64,000 nt of DNA from CAZHON01 sp964534565 (GTDB lineage Bacteria > Patescibacteriota > Gracilibacteria > Peribacterales > Peribacteraceae). The notes under the pieces were generated by a model, which made no database searches, was not told the origin of the DNA, and saw only the letters and a list, made by a program, of their open reading frames with translations. Position numbers and translations under genes: made by a program. The stretch lies in contig CAZHON010000002.1 in the NCBI GenBank assembly GCA_964534565.1, positions 1 through 64,000 of the forward strand. Direction: 5' to 3'. Below, one piece after another: positions 50,350-59,159 of the stretch (position 1 is its first letter; every line of letters starts with the position of its first letter).

Positions 50350-52947
50350 ATGCTTCCATTCGATCGATTCACCCCAAACGCAAAACTCGCTCTCCAGCTC
50401 GCGGAGCAGGAAGCGAAAACGATGGGCAGCCCCTACATTGGGACTGAGCATTTGTTGCTTGGGTTACTGTCGATTCCAAAGTCTCTCGCGTTCTCCATCT
50501 TCACGGGAGCGGGCGTGACCTTGGAAAACGTTCGCATTCTTCTGAAAGCAAGCAAGACGAATAACATTGAAGGAAAGCACGTGAAGCACGGACTCTCCGT
50601 CTTCCTGCATACGGTGATTGAACAGGCGGTGATCAGCGCACAGAAATTCCGCCACACGAATGTCGGAACGGAACATCTTCTCTACGCTCTCGTCTCCACA
50701 AGCAAGAATGCAGCGACCGTGCTCTTGGAAAACATGCAGGTCGAACCGCAGGATTTGAAGGACCACATTGAAGAAATGTTCGGCCAAATCAGCCAGTTCC
50801 GCCAGAAGGGAAACAACGTCGAACAATCGCTCGAAGCATTCTTTTCGGGGCTTCAGGGAGCCATTGCCGGCATGCAGCCGACAGGTGGCGCAAATGGTGA
50901 GCCACAGGAGCTTCGCAAGAAGCGCGGCGACGGAAACAGCAAGACACCGGTACTCGATTACTTCACCGATGACCTTGTCGCAAAGGCGAAGGAGAAGAAG
51001 CTCGACCCCATCATCGGACGTGATGAAGAGATTGAACGTCTTATTCACATCCTCAACCGCAAAACGAAAAACAATCCCGTGCTCATCGGAGAGCCGGGTG
51101 TGGGAAAGACCGCGATCGTCGAAGGACTCGCACAGCGCATTGCGAACAACACCGTGCCGACACCTCTCATCGGCAAGCGTGTGCTCATGCTCAACATGGG
51201 TTCGATCGTTGCCGGAACGAAGTACCGCGGAGAATTCGAACAGCGTTTCGACGACATCATCAAAGAGGCAACACAGAGCGAGAAGCAGATCATCCTCTTC
51301 ATCGATGAATTGCACACGGTGGTCGGTGCAGGAAGTGCCGAAGGATCGCTTGATGCAGCCAATATTTTGAAGCCCGCCCTCAGCCGCAGCGGCATTCAGG
51401 TGATCGGTGCGACGACGTTGGACGAATACCGCACCATCGAAGAAGACCGCGCGCTCGAGCGTCGCTTCCAGCCGATTCAGGTCGGCGAACCAACGGTCGA
51501 AAATGCGATCGCGATTCTCCAGGGACTGAAGCACAGCTTCGAACAGTTCCACCACTTGAGCATTTCCGACGAAGCGATCGCCGCTTCGGTGAACTTGAGC
51601 AAGCGCTACATCAGCGAACGTTTCTTGCCGGACAAAGCAATCGACGTGCTCGACGAAGCGAGTGCCGGAAAGAGCTTGAAGCAAGCTCGCCCGGACCCGG
51701 AGATTGCAAAGCTGGAACAGGAACTCGAAACTCTCACCCGCAAACAGCAGGATGCCGTGCGCGAACAGAAGTACCAGCTCGCATTGAAATTGAAACAGGA
51801 ACAGCAGGAAGTGAAGGAGAAGCACAAGCGTTTAGTGGCTTCCACAGACGGTTCCCACCGCTCCCCTGTCACGATTACGGAAGACGACATTGCCGAAGTG
51901 GTCGCACGTATGACGGGTGTTCCCGTTCAGAAATTGCTCAAGCCCGAGGTGAAACGTCTCGCACGTTTGGAACAGATCTTCCGCGAAAGCGTCATCGGAC
52001 AAGACGAAGCAATCACGAAAGTCGCTCGCGCCATCCGCCGCAGTCGCGTCGGTATTGCAGACAGCAAGCGCCCCATCGGTTCGTTCCTCTTCCTTGGACC
52101 AACCGGAGTCGGAAAGACGGAGCTTGTGCGCACCATCGCACGCGAAGTCTTCAACCGCGAAGACGCACTCATCAAGATCGACATGTCCGAATTCATGGAG
52201 CGCCACAACGTGAGCCGCCTCGTGGGTGCAACCGCAGGCTACGTGGGCTACGAAGAGGGAGGACAGCTCACCGAAGCCGTTCGTCGCAAACCGTACTCTG
52301 TCGTGCTCTTCGATGAAGTGGAGAAGGCACACCCTGAATTCTTCAATCTCCTCCTCCAGATTTTGGAAGACGGAACGTTGACGGACGGAACAGGAAAGCA
52401 GGTCGACTTTAGAAACACGATCATCGTCATGACGAGCAACATCGGTGCTGCGAAACTGACACAGCAGGCTGCAATGATCGGATTTAAATTGGAGAACGAA
52501 GCGAAGTCCGAAGAGAAGGAGTACGAACAGAAGCGCGAAGAGGTGTTAAAAGAACTCAAAGATCATTTGCGCCCAGAGTTCGTGAACCGCATCGACCACA
52601 TCATCGTCTTCAATGCCTTGAACCAAGTGCACATCCGCAAGATCGTGAAGATGCACCTCGACGAGCTCACGGCTCGCCTGAAGTTGCAGGGATACGACCT
52701 CGAAGTCGATGCCAAGGCCCTGGCACTTCTCGGAGAGCAGGGATTTGACCCGGAATACGGCGCTCGCCCGGTCCGCCGCGTGATTCAGCACAAGATCGAG
52801 GACGACATTGCCGAGCACATTCTCAAAGGAGTGTTCCGCCCCGGCGACACCATCTGCGTGGTGAAGAAAGGTGACGACGGATTCGATTTTTTGCCCGGAA
52901 ACGCCAAAAAGGCCCCGGTTCGCGAGACGGAAGCGATGAGCGTCTAA
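50350..52947 (+). CDS. clpC: ATP-dependent Clp protease ATPase subunit ClpC
   Basis: 865 residues. Two Clp-N repeats (about 3-145), AAA+ D1 with 'GEPGVGKTA' and 'ILFIDELHT', a short middle region with a UVR-like stretch ('REQKYQLALKLKQEQQEV'), AAA+ D2 with 'GPTGVGKTE' and 'VLFDEVEKAH', and the ClpP-docking loop tripeptide IGF ('AAMIGFKLE'). The short middle domain and IGF loop mark ClpC rather than ClpB. It unfolds proteins for ClpP. A CIRCE-like operator lies upstream. Confidence 0.95.
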   Translation: MLPFDRFTPNAKLALQLAEQEAKTMGSPYIGTEHLLLGLLSIPKSLAFSIFTGAGVTLENVRILLKASKTNNIEGKHVKHGLSVFLHTVIEQAVISAQKFRHTNVGTEHLLYALVSTSKNAATVLLENMQVEPQDLKDHIEEMFGQISQFRQKGNNVEQSLEAFFSGLQGAIAGMQPTGGANGEPQELRKKRGDGNSKTPVLDYFTDDLVAKAKEKKLDPIIGRDEEIERLIHILNRKTKNNPVLIGEPGVGKTAIVEGLAQRIANNTVPTPLIGKRVLMLNMGSIVAGTKYRGEFEQRFDDIIKEATQSEKQIILFIDELHTVVGAGSAEGSLDAANILKPALSRSGIQVIGATTLDEYRTIEEDRALERRFQPIQVGEPTVENAIAILQGLKHSFEQFHHLSISDEAIAASVNLSKRYISERFLPDKAIDVLDEASAGKSLKQARPDPEIAKLEQELETLTRKQQDAVREQKYQLALKLKQEQQEVKEKHKRLVASTDGSHRSPVTITEDDIAEVVARMTGVPVQKLLKPEVKRLARLEQIFRESVIGQDEAITKVARAIRRSRVGIADSKRPIGSFLFLGPTGVGKTELVRTIAREVFNREDALIKIDMSEFMERHNVSRLVGATAGYVGYEEGGQLTEAVRRKPYSVVLFDEVEKAHPEFFNLLLQILEDGTLTDGTGKQVDFRNTIIVMTSNIGAAKLTQQAAMIGFKLENEAKSEEKEYEQKREEVLKELKDHLRPEFVNRIDHIIVFNALNQVHIRKIVKMHLDELTARLKLQGYDLEVDAKALALLGEQGFDPEYGARPVRRVIQHKIEDDIAEHILKGVFRPGDTICVVKKGDDGFDFLPGNAKKAPVRETEAMSV

Positions 52948-52975
52948 AGTAGTATCAGACCATAATTAATAGTTT

Positions 52976-53011
52976 ACGCCCGTTCCCCACGATTCCAGGA
53001 ACGGGCGTTTT
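52976..53011 (+). terminator. Terminator after clpC
   Basis: Perfect 11-bp stem (acgcccgttcc / ggaacgggcgt), 11-nt loop, followed by TTTT. Confidence 0.92.
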
Positions 53012-53031
53012 CTGCTAAGATATAAGGATTT

Positions 53032-53688
53032 ATGCCAATTGAAGCCGTCAAAATTCCGCAGAACGTCTACGTCGAGGACCGCATTGTCGGCCCTCTGACT
53101 CTCCGTCAGGTGATCATTGTGTCGCTTGGAACAGGAGGCAGTTATGCGATTTGGTCGAGCTTGCTCAAGGCTTTTGGCTCCATCGACATCGTCACAACGG
53201 TGCTCGTGTGGACTCCGGCTGCACTCTCGGTCGCCTTTGCGTTCGTTCGGGTCAATGACCTCTCTCTCATGCGCATTCTTCTGCTCATGGTCGAACGTAT
53301 GAACAAACCGAACATCCGCACGTTCGGTCCTCGCACAGGAATCAGCATTTCTGTTCGCACATTCACAACTGCAGCAGAGCAAGGCGGCAAACGCGTCATG
53401 CAGGCGAGCGGAGGCTCCAAGGCAGACCGTCTTGCCGAGTTGAGCACGGTGCTCGATCAAAAGCAGGAAACGGTCGCTCAAACACAAACGACGGACAACA
53501 GTGATCTCTCCCCTGCCCTCGAACCACTCGACGATGTTCCGGTGCGCTCGCCTGTCACGGCAAGTATTCCGGTGAACCCACAACGCATTCAAGTGAGCGC
53601 GAACGACACGGCACAGCCGATCGACGGCGTGCGTGCTCGAAGCTCGATCTACTCGACATCTCTCCCCACCGCCGCTTCCAATGGCTGA
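53032..53688 (+). CDS. PrgI-family membrane protein
   Basis: 218 residues. N-terminal 'KIPQNVYVEDRIVGPLTLRQVI', then two membrane helices (about 27-70) and 'FVRVNDLSLMRILLLMVERMNKP': the PrgI layout found in type IV secretion systems of Gram-positive and CPR bacteria, where it acts as the VirB3-like membrane partner of VirB4. A long polar tail follows. A TAAGAT box (53016-53021) and an AAGGA precede the ATG. The next gene starts 8 nt before its stop. Confidence 0.85.
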   Translation: MPIEAVKIPQNVYVEDRIVGPLTLRQVIIVSLGTGGSYAIWSSLLKAFGSIDIVTTVLVWTPAALSVAFAFVRVNDLSLMRILLLMVERMNKPNIRTFGPRTGISISVRTFTTAAEQGGKRVMQASGGSKADRLAELSTVLDQKQETVAQTQTTDNSDLSPALEPLDDVPVRSPVTASIPVNPQRIQVSANDTAQPIDGVRARSSIYSTSLPTAASNG

Positions 53689-54394
53689 TACCACAAAAAG
53701 CACCGTCCAAGCTCGCAAGCAATCTGCTGCAAGCTCCACACAACGCTTTCTCCCGATTGCCGAGATCCGCAACGATACGGTCCTTCTGAAAAACGGAGGT
53801 CTGCGCGCAGTCCTGCAGGTCGAAGCCCTCAACTTCAATTTGAAGAGCGAGGTGGAACAGCAGGGAATCATCGCCGGGTACGGAGCGTTCTTGAACACGT
53901 TGAGCTTCCCTCTACAGATCGTTGTCCGTTCCACAAAGACGAACATCGACGATTACATCGACGGTCTCAAGGCACGCGGCACCAAGGAAACGAACGAACT
54001 CCTCAGCAAACAGATTCTCGGCTATGCCTCTTTCATTCAGCGCTTGCTCGATGTGGCGGAGATTATGCAGAAGCGTTTCTATGTCGTGATTCCGTTCGAT
54101 CACGCCGAAACGAAGAAGGGTGTGTTCAGTCAGTTCCTCGATTGGCTGTCCCCCGACGACACGGGTTCCAAGGCATCGGAACGCAGCCGTGGGTTCGGAC
54201 AGACATCGAAATCACTCACGGAACGTCTCGAACTTGTGGAAACAGGCCTGACGAACATCGGGCTCCACTGCCGCCGTCTCACGACGCGCGAGCTTCTGAC
54301 GCTCTACTACCAGGTCTACAACCCCAAGACGAGCCAGGTTCAAAAGATTCCTGCCGACATGGACCAGATGAAATTGTCGAAGAACACGCTGTAA
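53681..54394 (+). CDS. VirB4 N-terminal-domain-like (TraC-like) protein
   Basis: 237 residues. 'RFLPIAEIRNDTVLLKNGGLRAVLQVEALNF' and 'FLNTLSFPLQIVVRSTKTN' match the N-terminal domain that precedes the ATPase in VirB4/TraC proteins. Here it is a separate protein without Walker motifs. The VirB4-type ATPase at 14.9 kb could be its partner. ATG 53681 overlaps the prgI-like stop by 8 nt, so the pair is coupled. Confidence 0.8.
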   Translation: MADTTKSTVQARKQSAASSTQRFLPIAEIRNDTVLLKNGGLRAVLQVEALNFNLKSEVEQQGIIAGYGAFLNTLSFPLQIVVRSTKTNIDDYIDGLKARGTKETNELLSKQILGYASFIQRLLDVAEIMQKRFYVVIPFDHAETKKGVFSQFLDWLSPDDTGSKASERSRGFGQTSKSLTERLELVETGLTNIGLHCRRLTTRELLTLYYQVYNPKTSQVQKIPADMDQMKLSKNTL

Positions 54395-54446
54395 AAACGG
54401 CAAACCGCGGCGAAGCACGCAGTGCGAAGACGGGTAAACCGCAGTT

Positions 54447-54476
54447 GACAGTACGCGCAGCGCGCTGCAAACTGTC
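54447..54476. promoter_or_regulatory. Inverted repeat in the rpsA upstream region
   Basis: gacagt ... actgtc flank a perfect 12-bp palindrome (gcagcgcgctgc, 54457-54468). A TTGACA at 54445-54450 overlaps the left arm. It could be an operator or a leader structure for rpsA autoregulation. Confidence 0.45.
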
Positions 54477-54543
54477 GCCACTTTGGGTTGCTCGTGCAAG
54501 GACCCAAACCCCCTTATTCTTCCCTCTTGCACCCACGTTTTTT

Positions 54544-55779
54544 ATGCCAAAGACCATTCTTCCAAAGCCACCATCCGTCATGGATAAGTTGATGGCTCAG
54601 TCCCCAGAGGTATTTCATTCCAAGCCAGGTGAACTCGTCGACGGAATCGTCGTCCACCGCGGCAAGAACAAGCTCCTCGTCGACATCAACGGTGTCGCAA
54701 CGGGTATCATTTCCGGTCGCGAATTGCGCGATTCTTTCCACACATTCCGTGACTTGAAAGAAGGAGATGAAATTTCCGCACTCGTCCTCGAAGAGGAAAA
54801 CGACGAAGGACTCGTTGTCCTCAGTTTGCGCATGGCAAGCCAGAAGAAGGCTTGGGAGCGCTTCCAGAAGCTTATTGATCAAGACACGACGATGAAGTTC
54901 ATTGCCCAGGAAGCAAACAAGGGAGGACTCATCGCAAACATCGACGGTATCCGCGCATTCTTGCCAGTGAGCCAACTTGCTCCTGCAAACTACCCACGCG
55001 TGAACAATGCAGACACGAGCGAAATCATCTCCCGCCTCCAGAAGTTCATCGGCCACACCTTCGCAGTGAAGATCGTGACGATGGATCAGGAATCCGGAAA
55101 GATCGTCGTCTCTGAGCGTGATGCCATGAGCGAAGAGCGCGCAAAGGCACTCGAACACCTGAAGATCGGCGACGTGAAGGACGGTATCGTCAGCGGACTT
55201 GTGAAGTTCGGTCTGTTCGTGACATTCGATGGTCTCGAAGGACTCGTCCACATCTCTGAAATCGCTTGGGGACACGTCAAAAACCCATCCGAATTTGCAG
55301 AACTCGGCGATCGCGTCACGGTCAAAGTGATCGGCGTCGACGGCGACAAACTCTCCCTCTCCATCAAGCAGCTGACAGAGGACCCATGGTCCGAAGTTGC
55401 AGAACGCTACCCAGTCGGAAAGAAAGTGAGCGGCACAGTCGTTCGCTTCGCAGACTACGGTGCATTCGTTCGCTTGGAGCGCGATATCAACGGACTCATC
55501 CACCTCTCCGAGCTTGCACACTACAAGGTGACGGATCCATCCGAAGTCCTCACGATCGGACAGAAGATCGAGGCTCAGGTGATCTCAATCGACATCGACG
55601 AGCGCCGCATCGGACTCTCCATGAAGGCATTGCAGCCCATCGATAAGGAGACGATGGAGCGCATCAAGAAGGAGCGCGAAGAGGAAGAGGCAAAGGCCGC
55701 AAAGGAAGGCGGAGAATCTTCTGAAGAGGAGGCTCCAAAGAAGAAGTCCAAGAAGAAGGACGAGAGCGAAGAGGCCTAA
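54544..55779 (+). CDS. rpsA: Ribosomal protein S1-like, four S1 domains
   Basis: 411 residues with four S1 RNA-binding barrels (about 28-95, 113-180, 197-265, 283-352) and a Lys/Glu-rich disordered tail. Domains 3 and 4 are the most canonical ('KFGLFVTFDGLEGLVHISEIAW', 'DYGAFVRLERDINGLIHLSEL'). Delivers mRNA to the 30S subunit. Four domains is the short form typical of Gram-positive-like and CPR lineages. With many leaderless mRNAs here its role may differ from that in E. coli. ATG 54544; upstream in-frame sequence overlaps the previous gene and is rejected. Confidence 0.93.
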   Translation: MPKTILPKPPSVMDKLMAQSPEVFHSKPGELVDGIVVHRGKNKLLVDINGVATGIISGRELRDSFHTFRDLKEGDEISALVLEEENDEGLVVLSLRMASQKKAWERFQKLIDQDTTMKFIAQEANKGGLIANIDGIRAFLPVSQLAPANYPRVNNADTSEIISRLQKFIGHTFAVKIVTMDQESGKIVVSERDAMSEERAKALEHLKIGDVKDGIVSGLVKFGLFVTFDGLEGLVHISEIAWGHVKNPSEFAELGDRVTVKVIGVDGDKLSLSIKQLTEDPWSEVAERYPVGKKVSGTVVRFADYGAFVRLERDINGLIHLSELAHYKVTDPSEVLTIGQKIEAQVISIDIDERRIGLSMKALQPIDKETMERIKKEREEEEAKAAKEGGESSEEEAPKKKSKKKDESEEA

Positions 55780-55797
55780 TCGAAGCCAAAAAACGGG

Positions 55798-55826
55798 AAG
55801 GGTCGGGCGGCAACGCTCGGCCCTTT
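55798..55826 (+). terminator. Terminator after rpsA
   Basis: Stem aaggg..cgggcg / cgctcgg..cccttt with a GCAA loop and TTTCTG tail. Confidence 0.85.
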
Positions 55827-55847
55827 CTGTTATGCTATTGCTCCAAT

Positions 55848-56504
55848 ATGCGCGGATTCATCTTCGACTTCGACGGCGTCATTGTAGACAGCGAGCGATA
55901 CTGGAAAGACACGGACAAAGATTTCTTTGCAAAACTGATGCCGGGTTGGAATGAAAAAGATGCGACAAGAATGATGGGACTGGGACGCGAAGCGGGCTTT
56001 GATTTACTGACGTCTGAATACGGTCTACGTCTGACATATGAAGAATACGAACGACAGCTGGAGGAAAGCATCGCCGATATCTACAAAGTACACTCACAAT
56101 TGTTGCCGGGGTTACAGGATCTTCTGAATCGACTGGAACAGAACGACTGGCTCATCGGTATTTCATCTTCTTCACGAAAGCATTTGGTGGAAGAAACTCT
56201 CGACCGTTTCGGCATTCGCCCCTTCTTCAAGGCAATCAGCACAGGAACCGACGTCGAACGGAGATCAAAACCCTTCCCCGATGTCTATCTTTTGACCGCA
56301 GAGAGGCTCGGGATCCATCCGGGGCTCTGTATCGCCATCGAGGATTCCAAACACGGCATAGACTCTGCACAGGCTGCAGGCATGAAGTGCATCGGGATCC
56401 AGACGGATATGAACGACGATCAGGACATTTCAAAAGCAGACATCATCGTGGATCATCTGGATCAAGTGACGGAGTCATTCCTGGAAGTATTGCTCACGCA
56501 ATGA
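55848..56504 (+). CDS. HAD-superfamily phosphatase (beta-phosphoglucomutase-like)
   Basis: 218 residues. Motif I 'FDFDGVIVDSE' (two catalytic Asp), motif II Ser in 'GISSSS', motif III Lys in 'RRSKPFPDVY', motif IV 'AIEDSKHGIDSAQAAG'. Four-helix cap of the subclass I type. Substrate unknown (sugar phosphate likely). TATGCT (55831-55836) ends 11 nt before the ATG. Its 3' end overlaps the convergent HIT gene by 11 nt. Confidence 0.9.
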   Translation: MRGFIFDFDGVIVDSERYWKDTDKDFFAKLMPGWNEKDATRMMGLGREAGFDLLTSEYGLRLTYEEYERQLEESIADIYKVHSQLLPGLQDLLNRLEQNDWLIGISSSSRKHLVEETLDRFGIRPFFKAISTGTDVERRSKPFPDVYLLTAERLGIHPGLCIAIEDSKHGIDSAQAAGMKCIGIQTDMNDDQDISKADIIVDHLDQVTESFLEVLLTQ

Positions 56505-56835
56505 CTTTCTTCATCGACTGCTGACTGAGGAAATGCATGTGCAGGTAGAACACTTCCTGTCCGCCGTCTTTTCCGACATTCACCTGCAATCGGTAACCGG
56601 CGATCCCCTGCTGCAACGCAAACTTCTGCGCAGCGAGCGTAAGCAGTCCCATCACATGCGCAGTGTCCTGTGTCATGTCGTGGATGGATGCAATAGCAAT
56701 GTGCTTGGGAATGAAGAGGACATGTGTCGGAGCCTTGGGATGGATATCCAAAAACCCAAGGACATCGTCGTCTTCATAGACCACGGTTGCCGGAATTTCT
56801 TTGCGAAGGATCTTGTGGAAGATGGTGTCGGACAT
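56494..56835 (-). CDS. HIT-family nucleotide hydrolase (HINT-like)
   Basis: 113 residues, normal HINT length. 'IFHKILRKEIPATVVYEDDDVLGFLDIHPKAPTHVLFIPK' region and the triad region 'GGQEVFYLHMHFLS': the usual first His is Tyr, while the middle (nucleophile) and last His remain. Should hydrolyse purine nucleotide phosphoramidates. CATACT (56847-56842, minus) ends 6 nt before ATG 56835; a longer start at 56907 is rejected. Confidence 0.9.
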   Translation of the reverse strand: MSDTIFHKILRKEIPATVVYEDDDVLGFLDIHPKAPTHVLFIPKHIAIASIHDMTQDTAHVMGLLTLAAQKFALQQGIAGYRLQVNVGKDGGQEVFYLHMHFLSQQSMKKVIA

Positions 56836-56944
56836 GCAGCCAGTATGCACTTTTTGCAGGCGTTTTCCTCCTCTTTTGCTTGTGGACCAACCCTTTGAAT
56901 AAGCCAATAGGTCTTGCTTTTTGGCCTAAAATAGAGGAAAATGA

Positions 56945-57457
56945 ATGTTAATGGTGAACAACGCCATCGATCGAAAGGGCATGGAAGGAGGGGGTGCCTT
57001 GGAGCACTCACAAGAAAGCGTTGCCCAACCAAACAAACTTCCGACATTGAATGGAATGGCGGAGTTGATCAGTGCGATCGACTCGATTTCCGTCCCATCG
57101 GAAACATCGGGTGAAGGACCCTCCAACGACTGGAGCGGTCAGAGCGGAGGAGCAATGGTAAAAAGCGGACAGCAGAGTGGCATGTCTCCTCGCGATCGAG
57201 CGATTGCAAATTTGCCTGCACCAGCAGTGATGGCAAAACAATTGGAGGGTCACATTCGTGCCGAGATCAAAGACCTTCGTAAACAAGTCGGCAGCATTAC
57301 GAGCCTGCGCCGTCCGGGAGCAGCATTCCGTCTTGCAGAACTGTATGCACGCATTCGTCGTTTGCATTCACTCTTAAACGAACTCCTCGAATCCTCCTAC
57401 GAAGTGCTTCGTCGGGTGTTTATCAAAGTCTTCATCGATAAACAGTCGATTCTGTAG
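56945..57457 (+). CDS. Hypothetical protein with helical C-terminal domain
   Basis: 170 residues. The first ~85 are Gly/Ser-rich and disordered; the last ~80 form charged helices ('LEGHIRAEIKDLRKQVGSI', 'RLAELYARIRRLHSLLNELL'). Unrecognised. AGAGGA lies upstream of ATG 56945; ATG 56951 is an alternative. Confidence 0.55.
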   Translation: MLMVNNAIDRKGMEGGGALEHSQESVAQPNKLPTLNGMAELISAIDSISVPSETSGEGPSNDWSGQSGGAMVKSGQQSGMSPRDRAIANLPAPAVMAKQLEGHIRAEIKDLRKQVGSITSLRRPGAAFRLAELYARIRRLHSLLNELLESSYEVLRRVFIKVFIDKQSIL

Positions 57458-57496
57458 CATTTCTCACCCCGAGAAATAAAGGTATAGTTCTCCACT

Positions 57497-57964
57497 ATGG
57501 CCAAGAACGTCATTATTGATACGCTCAATATTCACGACGCTTTGCATGATGCAAATCATCGCGAAGAACAATTACGTCGACTGGAGGAGGCGCTGAAACG
57601 AAATGATATCTCCAATGTAGAGGATCTTGTATTTACAGGAGTAAAAGGATCGAGGACCCGATTACAACAAATTGTGAAATATGGCATTCGATTTATTGAG
57701 GAAAAGAAGAGACCAAAGAAAAAAACAAGTGCGCAGTCTTTGGAAGAGATGCACACCCTTTCAGCGGAACAATCCGGATGGTGCACATCGATTGGGTATG
57801 TAGATAGATTAAAAAACCCGGCACTGGTCGTTTATAACAGGCAAGAATTGCAGCATGTGGAAAAGGACCCGCACGGAGGTGATGTGTTTCAAGCAAAGGA
57901 AAACAGCTCATTCCGTGAAGCACTGATTGCAATACTGCTGATTACCAAGAAGAAAGAACGCTGA
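57497..57964 (+). CDS. Hypothetical protein
   Basis: 155 residues, soluble, basic middle ('EEKKRPKKKTSAQ'). No recognised domain. TATAGT (57483-57488) ends 8 nt before the ATG. Somewhat AT-richer than its neighbours. Ends 4 nt before a convergent gene. Confidence 0.55.
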   Translation: MAKNVIIDTLNIHDALHDANHREEQLRRLEEALKRNDISNVEDLVFTGVKGSRTRLQQIVKYGIRFIEEKKRPKKKTSAQSLEEMHTLSAEQSGWCTSIGYVDRLKNPALVVYNRQELQHVEKDPHGGDVFQAKENSSFREALIAILLITKKKER

Positions 57965-57968
57965 ACGT

Positions 57969-58235
57969 TCAGACGTTGCGGTTCTTAAACTCCGGCTTCT
58001 TGCCTTTTTGGTGCGTATTGAGCATGGACATGATCCACTCCAATACCTGATCGGTTACGGCCAAGGGCTTGAGAATGACAGTTTGAAGTTCACGAGTAAC
58101 CTTCTCCACTCGTCGCACAATGCGGCGTGCATCGACCACGATGAAGAGCACATTGAAGAGCACGATGATCAGCATCACCGCAACGACGGCGTAGAGACCG
58201 CTCAAAACTCCTTCGGTTGTCCAAGTGATATCCAT
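57969..58235 (-). CDS. Small single-pass membrane protein
   Basis: 88 residues: one membrane helix (about 12-34) followed by a charged cytoplasmic helix ('DARRIVRRVEKVTRELQTVIL') and a basic tail. Unrecognised. ATG 58235 is preferred; ATG 58256 would add seven residues. Divergent from yidD. Confidence 0.55.
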   Translation of the reverse strand: MDITWTTEGVLSGLYAVVAVMLIIVLFNVLFIVVDARRIVRRVEKVTRELQTVILKPLAVTDQVLEWIMSMLNTHQKGKKPEFKNRNV

Positions 58236-58262
58236 GCCTCCTACGGTATCATGCACTTACGA

Positions 58263-58547
58263 ATGCGCAATGTACTCACCCTCATCTGGACTTTCCCACG
58301 GCGCATACTTGTGCTGCTGATAGCGCTGTACCAACACACATTTTCACCCGATCACGGTCCGCTGAAGTCCCTTTATCCGTACGGATACTGCCCTCACTCT
58401 CCGACCTGTTCGCAGTACACAAAAGAAGTGATTCAAAAACGCGGAGCCGTGATTGGAACACTCTTGGGAATACGTAGAATCCTCAGCTGTCACCCCTGGG
58501 CAAAACCCGATTCCAAGCGCCTAGAAGAGGTTGCAGGAAAGCTTTAA
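58263..58547 (+). CDS. yidD: Membrane protein insertion efficiency factor YidD
   Basis: 94 residues. Family signature: N-terminal amphipathic/hydrophobic helix, 'LIALYQHTFSPD', 'CPHSPTCSQYTKEVIQKRGAV' and 'GIRRILSCHPWAKP'. YidD assists YidC-dependent membrane insertion. The Cys pattern is intact. ATG 58263 is chosen; ATG 58251 adds four residues. The earlier open frame is antisense to the neighbouring gene. Confidence 0.9.
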   Translation: MRNVLTLIWTFPRRILVLLIALYQHTFSPDHGPLKSLYPYGYCPHSPTCSQYTKEVIQKRGAVIGTLLGIRRILSCHPWAKPDSKRLEEVAGKL

Positions 58548-58572
58548 CCTACTACAATACCTGGGCCCTCAA

Positions 58573-58646
58573 GCGGGTGTAGTACAATGGTAGTACGCTA
58601 GCCTTCCAAGCTAGACACACGGGTTCGATTCCCGTCACCCGCTCCA
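58573..58646 (+). tRNA. tRNA-Gly (anticodon UCC)
   Basis: Cloverleaf: acceptor GCGGGTG/CACCCGC, D-arm GTACAATGGTAGTAC, anticodon stem CTAGC/GCTAG with loop CTTCCAA, T-loop TTCGATT, discriminator T, encoded CCA. With the CCC and GCC genes at 23.6 kb it completes the Gly set. Confidence 0.94.
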
Positions 58647-58733
58647 GACGAAAGCTCTTGAGCACAAGCTCGTTGAGCGCCGTGCGAAAGGCTTGAGTCG
58701 CAGTCCCCTTGGGGACTCCAATTTTTCCTTCCT

Positions 58734-59159
58734 ATGTCCGACAAAACATTCGTCACTGTCGAAGCAACCGTTCAGGCACCCATCCAGAAAGTTTGGAATC
58801 TTTGGACAGAGCCCAAACACATCATGCAATGGAACAGTGCGTCACCCGATTGGCACACTCCCCGTGCGACGAGCGATTTGCGTGAAGGGGGCACATTCAC
58901 TTCTCGCATGGAGGCAAAAGATGGAAGTATGGGATTTGATTTTGGTGGAGTGTTCACAAAAGTCACTGCTCCCACACTGCTTGAGTACACCATGGGAGAT
59001 GGCCGAACGGTGTCCGTTCACTTTGAGGATCAAAATGGTGCCACACATGTCACCGAAACCTTCGTCGCCGAAACCGAGAATTCCATCGAAATGCAGCGTG
59101 AGGGATGGCAATCGATTCTCGATCATTTCAAGAAATACGCAGAATCGCCGACCGTCTAA
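58734..59159 (+). CDS. SRPBCC/AHSA1-domain protein
   Basis: 141 residues, a single START-like fold: 'VEATVQAPIQKVWNLWTEPKHIMQWN', 'DLREGGTFTSRME', 'LLEYTMGDGRTVSVHFE' and C-terminal 'GWQSILDHFKKYAES'. Typical AHSA1 (activator of Hsp90 homologue 1-like) family; binds a hydrophobic ligand of unknown identity. Confidence 0.9.
   Translation: MSDKTFVTVEATVQAPIQKVWNLWTEPKHIMQWNSASPDWHTPRATSDLREGGTFTSRMEAKDGSMGFDFGGVFTKVTAPTLLEYTMGDGRTVSVHFEDQNGATHVTETFVAETENSIEMQREGWQSILDHFKKYAESPTV

Noticed and set aside
54514..55521. Long minus-strand open frame of 335 codons
   Set aside because: Antisense to rpsA, which has four clear S1 domains.
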